Below are positions 1 through 6,116 of a stretch of 7,360 bases of DNA, piece by piece (position 1 is the first letter of the stretch; every line of letters starts with the position of its first letter). The DNA is from Desulfobacteraceae bacterium. GTDB lineage: Bacteria; Desulfobacterota; Desulfobacteria; Desulfobacterales; BuS5. The stretch lies in NCBI GenBank assembly GCA_030592105.1, contig JAUVKE010000119.1, forward strand, positions 1 to 7,360. The letters run 5' to 3'. The position numbers and the translations under genes are program-made. A model generated the notes under the pieces. The model was given only the letters and a program-made list of their open reading frames with translations, made no database searches and was not told the DNA's origin.

Positions 1-168
1 GATGATGTTGTTGATCTGTCCCATGGAGAAAAAATTTACAATCGCGCCTCCGGGCCAAAAAAAATGATCATTCAAAAAGGAGGGGATCACTCCATGGGGA
101 ACAGGGAGCACCAGAAAGCATTTGTACGAGAAGCTGCCTGCTGGCTTAAAAGCCACGGTTTGGGATAA
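1..168 (+). CDS. alpha/beta hydrolase, C-terminal fragment
   Basis: Frame 1 is open from the window edge to a TAA at 166-168 and gives 55 residues; the start lies outside the window. The fragment reads like the end of a serine alpha/beta hydrolase (dienelactone hydrolase / S9-S33 peptidase-like fold). It opens with DDVV, the usual setting of the acid of the catalytic triad (probably residue 1). A helix with SHGEKIYNRA follows, then a strand KKMIIQKGGDHSM whose His30 is the expected catalytic histidine. It ends in a typical terminal helix (FVREAACWLKSHG). The nucleophile elbow and N-terminal half are not present, so substrate and exact family cannot be judged. No terminator hairpin is visible in the 33 nt before the facing small gene. 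The family call is fairly safe; anything narrower is not. Confidence 0.75.
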   Translation, partial: DDVVDLSHGEKIYNRASGPKKMIIQKGGDHSMGNREHQKAFVREAACWLKSHGLG

Positions 169-201
169 CCAGATATAGATGTTTTAAAATTACCCGGCAA
201 A

Positions 202-357
202 CTACTTGCTTACAAATCCTCCGGCTATAAAGAGAAGGATTATTTCATATATACAAACAGGATTATAACTGCCGGAAATAGCGTATATTATACCGCCGCC
301 GATTATTGCGGGGACGCCAAAAAAAACCAAAATCCCTAATTTTCTGCTGATGTTCAT
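202..357 (-). CDS. small two-helix membrane protein, 51 aa
   Basis: An ATG at 357-355 opens 51 codons ending in TAG (204-202). The start is preceded by TGGAG with an 8-nt spacer, a good ribosome binding site, and a plausible promoter lies upstream at 400-428. The product starts MNISRK, then has a hydrophobic stretch at about residues 7-27 with a GVPAIIGGG turn-like segment, a short polar loop SGSYNP (28-33), and a second hydrophobic helix at about 34-49 ending in Lys51. Basic residues at both ends predict a hairpin in the inner membrane with both termini in the cytoplasm. There is one cysteine (Cys35). I do not recognise a family and assign no function. It converges on the hydrolase fragment. 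Small hydrophobic ORFs can arise by chance, but start signal, promoter and composition together favour a real gene. Confidence 0.6.
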   Translation of the reverse strand: MNISRKLGILVFFGVPAIIGGGIIYAISGSYNPVCIYEIILLFIAGGFVSK

Positions 358-376
358 ATTTATATCTCCAAAATAG

Positions 377-389
377 CTTAAAATTTAAG
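377..389. promoter_or_regulatory. 13-bp palindrome in the leader of the small gene, possible operator
   Basis: CTTAAA-A-TTTAAG is a perfect palindrome around one central base. It lies just downstream of the predicted transcription start and upstream of the GGAG site of the 51-aa gene, where a repressor could bind. It is purely AT-rich inside, so chance is a real alternative. Confidence 0.25.
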
Positions 390-399
390 TTAATTTTAA

Positions 400-428
400 A
401 TAATACCAATAACCATTAATCAAGTAAA
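400..428 (-). promoter_or_regulatory. predicted sigma70-type promoter of the small membrane protein
   Basis: Read on the minus strand there is a -35 TTTACT (428-423, 4 of 6 consensus), a 17-nt spacer, and an extended -10 TGG-TATTAT (408-400, 5 of 6 in the hexamer). This predicts a start near 393 and a leader of about 35 nt before the ATG at 357. The spacing and TGn extension are good for sequence this AT-rich, but this is pattern matching only. Confidence 0.4.
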
Positions 429-446
429 GATAAAATATTAATTGAA

Positions 447-564
447 TATAGATTGTCACATAAATAATTTCACTGCGTTATCGTCGCCTGCGTATTACAA
501 TACGCCTTCCTCCCTCTGGCCTTGTGCCAGATTTTAAAATAAGGTAATTATCTGACAATCTATA
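447..564. repeat. fold-back repeat element 1 (MITE- or REP-like), 118 bp
   Basis: Terminal inverted repeats of 12 bp match perfectly: TATAGATTGTCA (447-458) and TGACAATCTATA (553-564). Pairing continues imperfectly inward to about 470 and 541. Inside is a core: CAC (471-473), TGCGTT (474-479), a variable stretch with the hairpin GCGTATT-AC-AATACGC (490-505), GCCTT (519-523), GTG (524-526). CAC pairs with GTG. A competing small hairpin TCTGGC-cttgt-GCCAGA spans 515-531. Nothing here codes for protein. The ends may be TA duplications flanking TAGATTGTCA repeats, as with mariner/IS630-type non-autonomous elements, but the flanks alone cannot prove this. It shares its core with the element at 3252-3402 in opposite orientation. 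Confidence 0.7.
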
Positions 565-603
565 GTTACCATAAATTAAACATTTATATACTCCGGATTT
601 TTT

Positions 604-1392
604 ATGTGTCTTCTATTTTTTTCATATATGAATCATCCTGAATACTGGTTGGTCTTTGCAGGGAACAGGGATGAATTTTATGATCGGCCAACAGAATCTT
701 TGTCATTGTGGAACAATGGTGCAGACATTCTTGCGGGGCGTGATTTAAAGGCAAATGGTACCTGGCTTGGCATAACTAAAACCGGCAAATTTGCAGCCAT
801 AACAAATTACAGGGATCCTGCAAATGATCTCCTCTCTTATGAAGATGTCCCTTCAAGGGGGAATCTGGTTTCAGAATTTCTTTCAGGGAAAAAAACGGCG
901 AAAAAATACCTTGAATATATTAAAACCATGGGATACAGGTATAAAGGGTTTAACCTTGTACTGGGAGACAAAGACGGGTTTTATTATTTTTCAAAAAAAA
1001 AAAAGGGTATTCAGCTTATCAAGCCGGGATTATATGGGTTAAGCAATCATCTTTTGAATACGCCGTGGCCTAAGGTGAAAAAAGGATTGACCATATTTAA
1101 AGAACTCCATAAACATAAAAATGAAATCAACACTGAAGACCTTTTTACCATGCTCAAGAACAGAACCCGGCCACCTGATGTCGAGCTTCCAGATACCGGC
1201 GTTGGACTCGACAGGGAGAGACTTCTTTCTTCCATGTTTATCCACAGCAATAATTACGGAACACGTTCATCATCAGTAATTTTATTTAAGACAGATGGCC
1301 AGGTCACTTTTATTGAACGAACATATAATCATAAAAGGGAAAGGATTGCAGGACATAAGGATATTAGCCATTATTTTTTACTACCAACTTAA
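604..1392 (+). CDS. NRDE (TANGO2) family protein
   Basis: This 262-residue protein has the hallmarks of the NRDE/TANGO2 family (formerly DUF833). It begins Met-Cys, with the NRDE signature at residues 21-24, followed by FYDRP, the AGRD motif (44-47), GTWLGI (52-57), TNYR (67-70), SRG (84-86) and a late YGTRSSSV strand. Length is normal. Cys2 as the second residue resembles Ntn-hydrolase-type proteins where Met removal exposes the nucleophile, so the ATG at 604 is the likely start although only a weak GGA (595-597) precedes it. Eukaryotic TANGO2 homologues are linked to haem trafficking; the bacterial role is not established, so none is assigned. The protein is probably cytoplasmic. A 12-A run at 993-1004 encodes Lys-rich sequence and could slip. 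The cheX-like gene follows after 28 nt, probably in the same transcript. Confidence 0.9.
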   Translation: MCLLFFSYMNHPEYWLVFAGNRDEFYDRPTESLSLWNNGADILAGRDLKANGTWLGITKTGKFAAITNYRDPANDLLSYEDVPSRGNLVSEFLSGKKTAKKYLEYIKTMGYRYKGFNLVLGDKDGFYYFSKKKKGIQLIKPGLYGLSNHLLNTPWPKVKKGLTIFKELHKHKNEINTEDLFTMLKNRTRPPDVELPDTGVGLDRERLLSSMFIHSNNYGTRSSSVILFKTDGQVTFIERTYNHKRERIAGHKDISHYFLLPT

Positions 1393-1420
1393 TAATATAT
1401 GATGCTCTGGGAGGAACTTT

Positions 1421-1879
1421 ATGGATGTTCGATATATTAATCCTTTTGTAGATGCTGTGAAAAATGTCTTTGACACAATGCTCGATCTTGCTGTGGAGGT
1501 AGGTGCTCCTACAATTAAAAAAAACCCTGTTCCTGATTTTGACGTAAGCAGCATAATAGGATTATCAGGTCCTGTATCTGGGTGTGTGGCCATAAGTCTT
1601 TCCAAAGAGCTGGCTCTCATTATGGCAGGAGCCATGCTTGATGAAACATTTAAAGAGCTGGATGACGACTGCACCGATGCCCTGGGAGAATTTGCCAATA
1701 TGGTCATTGGTAATGCAAAAAGTGAATTTCCCGATCAAAATGCGGCAATATCTCCACCAAGTGTTATTGTAGGAAGACATAAGGTCGCATATCCTTCAAA
1801 GCTTCCCATTATCTCCATACCTTGTAAAACTGCTGATGGGCAGCTTGTGATTGATGTAGCTATAAAAATCGAGAAATAA
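1421..1879 (+). CDS. cheX: CheX-family chemotaxis phosphatase (CheY-P phosphatase)
   Basis: A 152-residue protein that begins MDVRYINPFVDAVKNVF, the typical CheX opening helix. It carries the family's ExxN phosphatase motif as E90-F-A-N93 in a helix continuing into GNAK (97-100). In studied CheX proteins the acidic residue and Asn of this motif act on the phospho-Asp of CheY-P, resetting the flagellar signal. Strands around 43-60 (IIGLSGPVSGCVAISL) and 113-149 fit the CheX fold, and the length is close to known members. A strong GGGAGGA site (1409-1415) lies 5 nt before the ATG. No other chemotaxis gene is in the window: the neighbour upstream is an NRDE protein and the one downstream is convergent rarA. 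It could therefore serve another response regulator. Family call firm, partner unknown. Confidence 0.88.
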   Translation: MDVRYINPFVDAVKNVFDTMLDLAVEVGAPTIKKNPVPDFDVSSIIGLSGPVSGCVAISLSKELALIMAGAMLDETFKELDDDCTDALGEFANMVIGNAKSEFPDQNAAISPPSVIVGRHKVAYPSKLPIISIPCKTADGQLVIDVAIKIEK

Positions 1880-1893
1880 TAAAATTAAAGCTC

Positions 1894-1925
1894 AAAAAAT
1901 AAAATTGAAGTTTATTCTATTTTTT
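1894..1925. terminator. weak AT-only inverted repeat between convergent genes
   Basis: AAAAAATA (1894-1901) and TATTTTTT (1918-1925) are exact inverse complements in the 37-nt gap between cheX and rarA, and the right arm overlaps the rarA stop. The stem is flanked by A/T runs on both strands, so it could serve as a weak bidirectional terminator. It has no G-C pairs and would be unstable; no better hairpin is visible in the gap. Confidence 0.2.
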
Positions 1926-3230
1926 CATTTTTCGCCATACATCGAGTCTCTGTTTTATAATTTTTTCGTAACCTCTATTAGTTGGGATAAAATAGGTTCT
2001 GCTTTTTAATTCATCCGGCAGATATTCCTGGGGCTCATATGCTCCATCATAATCGTGGGGATATTTATATCCTGCCCCATACCCCATATTTTTCATCAAT
2101 TTTGTGGGAGCATTCCTTATGTGCATGGGTACAGGGAGTGCTCCAGTTTTTTCAATTACCTGGCCAATAGCCTTAAATGTCCTGTAAATACTATTACTCT
2201 TGGGGGCAGCAGCCAGGTAAACAGCAGCCTGAAATAAGGGGAGTTCCCCTTCAGGATGGCCAAGAAACTCAAATGCTTCCTTTGCCCTTAATGCTATGCC
2301 AAGGGCATTGGGGTCGGCTATTCCTATATCTTCGGATGCAAATCTAACCATTCTCCGTGCGATATACAAAGGATCTTCTCCTGCGTAAAGCATTCTCCCA
2401 AGCCAGTAAACAGCAGCATCGGGATCACTTCCACGCATGCTTTTATGAAACGCTGATATTATATTATAATGTTCTTCCCCTTCTTTATCATATTTCAGTC
2501 CCTTTTTCTGCATGGCACTTTCAATAATATGCACTGTAATAGTTTCTGTTTTTTCAGCCATAAAAGCAGCCGCTTCAAGACCGTTTAGGCCCCTGCGGGC
2601 ATCTCCATCTGCAATATCAGCAAGAAGCTTAAGTGCGTCACCTTCTATATTAACTCCCATATTGCCGAGTCCCCTTTTTTTATCCAAAACCGCTTTTTTA
2701 AGCAGAGTCATGATATCCTCAAGGAGGAGGGGCTTTAAAGTTATCACCCGGCATCTGGACAAAAGAGCTGCAATCACCTCAAAAGAAGGATTTTCCGTGG
2801 TGGCCCCGATAAGTGTTATTAATCCACTTTCCACATGGTGTAAAAAAGCATCCTGCTGGGCCTTATTAAATCTGTGTATCTCATCTACAAAAAGTATTGT
2901 TCGTTTGTTGAAATAACTCTGCTGTTTTTTTGCTTCGTCAATAACAGACCTTATCTGTTTAACCCCTGAGAGCACAGCGGAAAATTCCACAAAATGTGAA
3001 CTGGTCTGGGTGGTAATTATCCTGGCTATGGTAGTCTTTCCTGATCCTGGAGGGCCCCATAGTATCATTGAAAAAATTTTATCGTTTTCAATGGCGTTTC
3101 TGATTAAAGTCCCCTTCCCCACAATATGCCTTTGTCCTAAAAATTCATTCAGGCTGCAGGGGCGCATCCTTTCAGCAAGGGGCTTTGATGCATCAAGGGC
3201 TTTTTTTGCCTGGTATTCAAATAAGTCCAT
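1917..3230 (-). CDS. rarA: replication-associated recombination protein A (RarA/MgsA), AAA+ ATPase
   Basis: This 437-residue clamp-loader-like AAA+ ATPase acts at stalled replication forks on single-stranded DNA/SSB. The order of motifs is standard: the N-terminal PLAERMRP (17-24) and GQRHIVG (32-38) leader, Walker A GPPGSGKT (59-66), Walker B ILFVDE (112-117) followed by IHRFNKAQQD, sensor 1 GATTENPSF (142-150), the arginine finger in LLSRCR (Arg159) and the sensor 2 region GDARRGLN (209-216). The C-terminal MgsA-type tetramerisation domain includes KSMRGSDPDAAVYWL, RRMVRFASEDIG and HIRNAP. Length is normal, so it appears intact. The ATG at 3230 matches the family N-terminus but has no clear Shine-Dalgarno sequence. 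The gene is probably its own unit: a fold-back repeat separates it from the transporter pair upstream. Confidence 0.96.
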   Translation of the reverse strand: MDLFEYQAKKALDASKPLAERMRPCSLNEFLGQRHIVGKGTLIRNAIENDKIFSMILWGPPGSGKTTIARIITTQTSSHFVEFSAVLSGVKQIRSVIDEAKKQQSYFNKRTILFVDEIHRFNKAQQDAFLHHVESGLITLIGATTENPSFEVIAALLSRCRVITLKPLLLEDIMTLLKKAVLDKKRGLGNMGVNIEGDALKLLADIADGDARRGLNGLEAAAFMAEKTETITVHIIESAMQKKGLKYDKEGEEHYNIISAFHKSMRGSDPDAAVYWLGRMLYAGEDPLYIARRMVRFASEDIGIADPNALGIALRAKEAFEFLGHPEGELPLFQAAVYLAAAPKSNSIYRTFKAIGQVIEKTGALPVPMHIRNAPTKLMKNMGYGAGYKYPHDYDGAYEPQEYLPDELKSRTYFIPTNRGYEKIIKQRLDVWRKMKK

Positions 3231-3251
3231 GGTTTAATATCATTTTTTGTT

Positions 3252-3402
3252 AGGATCGGAAATTATATAAATTGTGAAGGATTTTGGTTCATATACAAGG
3301 CGCATTAAAGGTTGAATACTTGATCTATTCGGCCTTTAATGCAACGCAGTAGATGGACCAAAAGACAAACAATTTCGTTCAAGTAATTTCATTTCCGATC
3401 CT
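3252..3402. repeat. fold-back repeat element 2 (MITE- or REP-like), 151 bp
   Basis: Perfect 12-bp terminal inverted repeats AGGATCGGAAAT (3252-3263) and ATTTCCGATCCT (3391-3402) enclose a nested fold. AAATTGT (3269-3275) pairs with ACAATTT (3369-3375). An 11-bp arm 3282-3292 pairs with 3353-3363. TAC (3294-3296) pairs with GTA (3349-3351). An internal loop AAGGC/AACGCA follows, then a 17-bp hairpin 3302-3318 / 3326-3342 with a 7-nt loop. On the minus strand the core reads TAC-TGCGTT-hairpin-GCCTT-GTA, the same arrangement as in element 1. The right end overlaps the last base of the stop codon of the neighbouring transporter gene. No protein is encoded. The hairpin has no trailing T-run, so it is not a standard terminator. 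Confidence 0.75.
3262..3290 (-). promoter_or_regulatory. possible rarA promoter at the edge of repeat element 2
   Basis: The minus strand carries a perfect TATAAT (3267-3262), which predicts transcription starting near 3255 and a leader of about 25 nt before the rarA ATG. The hexamer at the -35 distance (GAACCA, 3290-3285) matches the consensus poorly, so an activator or another start is possible. The -10 hexamer overlaps the inner end of the terminal repeat of element 2. Confidence 0.3.
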
Positions 3403-4646
3403 TACCAGCGAATCCTGACCTCTTTAATGGCCTGGGCAGTTGCCTGAAGTATAGTATATGTTACTCCACAGCTTTCAATAATTGAACCTGCAGGGGGAAT
3501 ATCATGCGCTTTTTCCAGGAGAAATCCGGCTAATGTTGCACATTTGCTCTCGGGCATTTTGATTTTCAGCTTTTCCTCCAGAGTATCTATTTCAATACGG
3601 GCGCTGGCTATATAGTTTTTATCTCCTATTTTTCTTAACCATTGCAGGGAAGGTTCCCTGGCATCATATTCATCTTCCATATCCTCAACCACCTCCTCCA
3701 TGATATCTTCCATGGTGATCAAGCCTTCTGCACCCCCGAATTCATCTACCACTATTGCCACACTGTCACCATCTTTTCGAAGCTCTATTAATAAATTTTT
3801 GATGCTTTTGGAACCTGGTACATAGCTTGTTTTGCGTACATATTCTTTAATAGATTTTTCAGGATCAGCCACAAAGAGTTCCAGTGTATTTAAAACACCA
3901 ATAATTTTATCGATCCGTTTTTCATAAACAGGAAGTTTGGAATGGGAATTTTCTGCAGCAATTTCCAAAGCTTTTCTGCATGTTGAATCGATTTCTATGG
4001 CAGCAACATCTATAAGGGGCACCATAATTTCATATGCCCTTGTTTTAGAAAAATTAAAAACACGCATAATCATTATTTTTTCAGAAGCTACCATCCCTAT
4101 TTCTTCCTCATGGAGTTCCAGAATGGAAGATATTTCCTCTCTGTGGGTAAAGGGGCTTGCACCTTCAATCCCTGTAATTAATGCAAAAATACGTGAAATA
4201 GTGGTAAATATAATTAAAACAGGGAAAAAAATAAAAGAAGCAGCATAAAGTATGAAGATAATTCGTGGAACTATTTCGTTTGCATTTTGCTGGAAAATAC
4301 TTTTGGGAATTATTTCTCCGAATATCCATGCAACAGGAGCAATAAGGGGTACTGCCAGCCACGCATTACTTTCTCCGAAAAGGTTGATTATAAGGGCTGT
4401 AATAAAAGTAGTATTGCTTACAACAATAAGATTAGTTCCCAGCATTGTGGTGGAAAGGATCCAATCAGGTTTTTCAAGCATTTTAAGGGTGAGTTTCGCA
4501 CCTTTTGACCCCAGAGCCGCCTTATGATGGAGTTTGATTTTATTTGCACTTACAATTCCTATTTCTGAGCCTGAAAAAAATCCTTCAAGGAGAAAAAAGA
4601 GAATAATAATAATAACGGGGATAAAAATATCCATATGGTTATACAT
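3402..4646 (-). CDS. CNNM/HlyC/CorC family transporter, second of a tandem pair
   Basis: A 414-residue inner-membrane protein of the CNNM (DUF21) family; members with known function export Mg2+, often against Na+. The membrane domain has helices near 7-21, 67-90, 96-115 and 128-158, with the family motifs FSGSE (24-28) and FGEIIPK (109-115). Two CBS domains follow (about 203-262 and 268-328), the second with VDEFGGAEGLITMED (300-314). A CorC/HlyC C-terminal domain (about 337-414) completes it. Where the first CBS usually has M-T/I-P-R, this protein has IMVPLID (207-213), so the Arg is lost. The ATG at 4646 overlaps the upstream gene by 8 nt; Met5 (4634) is an alternative that removes the overlap, and neither has a strong ribosome site, which suggests translational coupling. 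Ion specificity cannot be read from the sequence. Confidence 0.92.
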   Translation of the reverse strand: MYNHMDIFIPVIIIILFFLLEGFFSGSEIGIVSANKIKLHHKAALGSKGAKLTLKMLEKPDWILSTTMLGTNLIVVSNTTFITALIINLFGESNAWLAVPLIAPVAWIFGEIIPKSIFQQNANEIVPRIIFILYAASFIFFPVLIIFTTISRIFALITGIEGASPFTHREEISSILELHEEEIGMVASEKIMIMRVFNFSKTRAYEIMVPLIDVAAIEIDSTCRKALEIAAENSHSKLPVYEKRIDKIIGVLNTLELFVADPEKSIKEYVRKTSYVPGSKSIKNLLIELRKDGDSVAIVVDEFGGAEGLITMEDIMEEVVEDMEDEYDAREPSLQWLRKIGDKNYIASARIEIDTLEEKLKIKMPESKCATLAGFLLEKAHDIPPAGSIIESCGVTYTILQATAQAIKEVRIRW

Positions 4647-5904
4647 CCATTTTCTTTACCAGCACTTCGCTTATTCTGTTGTTTTTTACGGATTTCACTG
4701 TGAAGCTTAATTCATCGACCTTGATAAGTGTATCCCGGCAAGGGAGTTCCCCATAATGATGGAGAAGAAAACCTCCCAGGGTATCCACATTGTGCCCCAG
4801 CAATTTTGTGCCCATTTTATCATTAAAATCGGCTACCTGTACCCCTGCGTCTATCAAAAACGTGTTGCTGTCTATTTTTCTTATATTATCATGGGGGGAA
4901 ATATCCGAGGGGCTATGGATATCTCCAAAAATACATTCCAGCAGATCCTCCATGGTTACCAGACCTGTTATTCCACCATACTCATCCACTGTCATGGCCA
5001 ATGAAATTTTACGTTCCCGAAAGGTGCTGAAAAGTTCAGATGCAAGCTTTGATTCCGGGACAAAATAGGGTGGAAGAAAAAGATTTTCCTTCCCCCTCCC
5101 CTCATAGATTTCATCCCTGATCTCTATTCCCAGCAGGGCTCTGACATGAAGAACGCCGATTATTCTATCCCGATTTTTTCTATATACAGGGGCTTTTGTA
5201 TGGCGAACCATGTGCATTTCCGAAACCATTTCTGTCAGAGGCATCTCTTCCCGTAAAAAACATATGTGGGAACGAGGCGTCATAATATCTTCAATGGTCT
5301 TATCATCAAAGGATAAAATCTGGTCAATAAACTGTGCTTCCTGATTGTCCAGAGCGCCTTTATCTGCAGCATCATAGGCTATGGTACGCATCATATCTTC
5401 GGTTATTATATTTTCCCTCGAGCATCTTTTACCGGCTATACCGGTTATAAAAAAATCAGCAACAGCCCTGATGAGCCAGCGTATCGGCTTAGTGATTCGT
5501 GCAAACCATTCTATGGGAAGGCTTTCAAAGGACGCAAAGGCCACATTATTGCGAATGGCCATGGTTTTAGGAATTATTTCTCCAAAGAGAAGAAGCAGAG
5601 GAACAACAATTACAATATTGATCCACATACGTTCTCTGCCGAACACCTGGATTACCATTGAGGCTGATATTACCGAAGCTACAATGTTAACAAATTCATT
5701 ACCTATGAGTATGGTTATAATGAGCCTGCGGGGTTGTTTCAACATACGCTTAAGAAGATCTGCCCGGGGATGATTGTTTTGTGTCATCTGTTTGAGCTGT
5801 ATTTTTTTCAATGAAAACAGGGATATTTCAGAACTTGAAAAAAATCCTGATAAACCTATTAGCAAAACAAATAGAATCAGCTCAATTAAAAATGGGTAAT
5901 TCAA
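4639..5904 (-). CDS. CNNM/HlyC/CorC family transporter, first of a tandem pair
   Basis: A 421-residue protein with the same plan as its downstream paralogue. Membrane helices lie near 6-22, 61-86, 93-112 and 137-157, with FFSSSE (21-26) and FGEIIPK (107-113). The CBS pair contains the standard IMTPRSH (207-213) and TVDEYGGITGLVTMED (305-320). A CorC/HlyC-associated domain closes it (about 340-421). By family it would be a Mg2+/cation exporter whose CBS domains sense nucleotide. The start is TTG (5904-5902), supported by AGGA with a 7-nt spacer; no in-frame ATG lies close upstream. Its stop overlaps the start of the next gene, so the two are very likely one operon. The two paralogues have clearly diverged outside the motifs, so this is an old duplication and they may form a heteromer. 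Confidence 0.92.
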   Translation of the reverse strand: MNYPFLIELILFVLLIGLSGFFSSSEISLFSLKKIQLKQMTQNNHPRADLLKRMLKQPRRLIITILIGNEFVNIVASVISASMVIQVFGRERMWINIVIVVPLLLLFGEIIPKTMAIRNNVAFASFESLPIEWFARITKPIRWLIRAVADFFITGIAGKRCSRENIITEDMMRTIAYDAADKGALDNQEAQFIDQILSFDDKTIEDIMTPRSHICFLREEMPLTEMVSEMHMVRHTKAPVYRKNRDRIIGVLHVRALLGIEIRDEIYEGRGKENLFLPPYFVPESKLASELFSTFRERKISLAMTVDEYGGITGLVTMEDLLECIFGDIHSPSDISPHDNIRKIDSNTFLIDAGVQVADFNDKMGTKLLGHNVDTLGGFLLHHYGELPCRDTLIKVDELSFTVKSVKNNRISEVLVKKMDV

Positions 5905-5953
5905 TATTTTATCCTGGGTAAAAAAGGATTTTTTTTATGGATTGTATTATTTT

Positions 5954-5990
5954 AAGCTTTTATTATTTTAAAAAATATGTCAAAAAGCTT
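5954..5990. promoter_or_regulatory. inverted repeat in the divergent region, overlapping a -35-like TTGACA
   Basis: AAGCTTTT (5954-5961) and AAAAGCTT (5983-5990) are exact inverse complements 21 nt apart, so their centres lie about 29 nt apart, close to three helical turns. On the minus strand a consensus TTGACA (5983-5978) sits at the edge, pointing to the transporter operon, but no good -10 is found 16-18 nt on. The pair could be a regulator site for the transporter genes. The rest of the 212-nt region (5905-6116) is AT-rich and I see nothing else on the transporter side. Confidence 0.25.
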
Positions 5991-6025
5991 ATCTAATGTC
6001 AATCTTATTGTAGACGTTGGTCATG

Positions 6026-6054
6026 TTATCATAAATTTAAAAATTGAATACAAT
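6026..6054 (+). promoter_or_regulatory. possible promoter of the 83-aa gene / phosphorylase / ligA operon
   Basis: TTATCA (6026-6031, 4 of 6), a 17-nt spacer and TACAAT (6049-6054, 5 of 6) form a reasonable sigma70-type match. Transcription would start near 6061 and leave a leader of about 56 nt before the ATG at 6117. The region is very AT-rich, so chance matches are expected. Confidence 0.3.
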
Positions 6055-6116
6055 ATAAATTTTCTAATTCCCTTACACAACAGACACAGAATATAATTAT
6101 AAAAAAGGAGAAATTA

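Noticed and set aside
447..564. attC-like or CRISPR-like recombination site
   Set aside because: There is only one copy here, without the attC R/L box pattern, and no direct repeats or spacers.
824..1250. ORFs in other frames and on the opposite strand inside the NRDE gene
   Set aside because: They are shadows of a gene with clear family motifs over its full length and lack start signals.
2512..2916. 134-codon + strand ORF antisense to rarA
   Set aside because: It lies wholly within the conserved AAA+ region of rarA on the other strand and its low-complexity Ser/Ile-rich product looks like no protein family.
3302..3342. 17-bp hairpin as a rho-independent terminator for the transporter operon
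   Set aside because: No T-run follows on either strand, and on the minus strand the stem has A-C mismatches; it fits better as part of the repeat element.
5977..6096. A 39-codon + strand ORF upstream of the 83-aa gene
   Set aside because: It has no ribosome binding site, its composition follows the AT-rich intergenic DNA, and it overlaps the predicted promoter.
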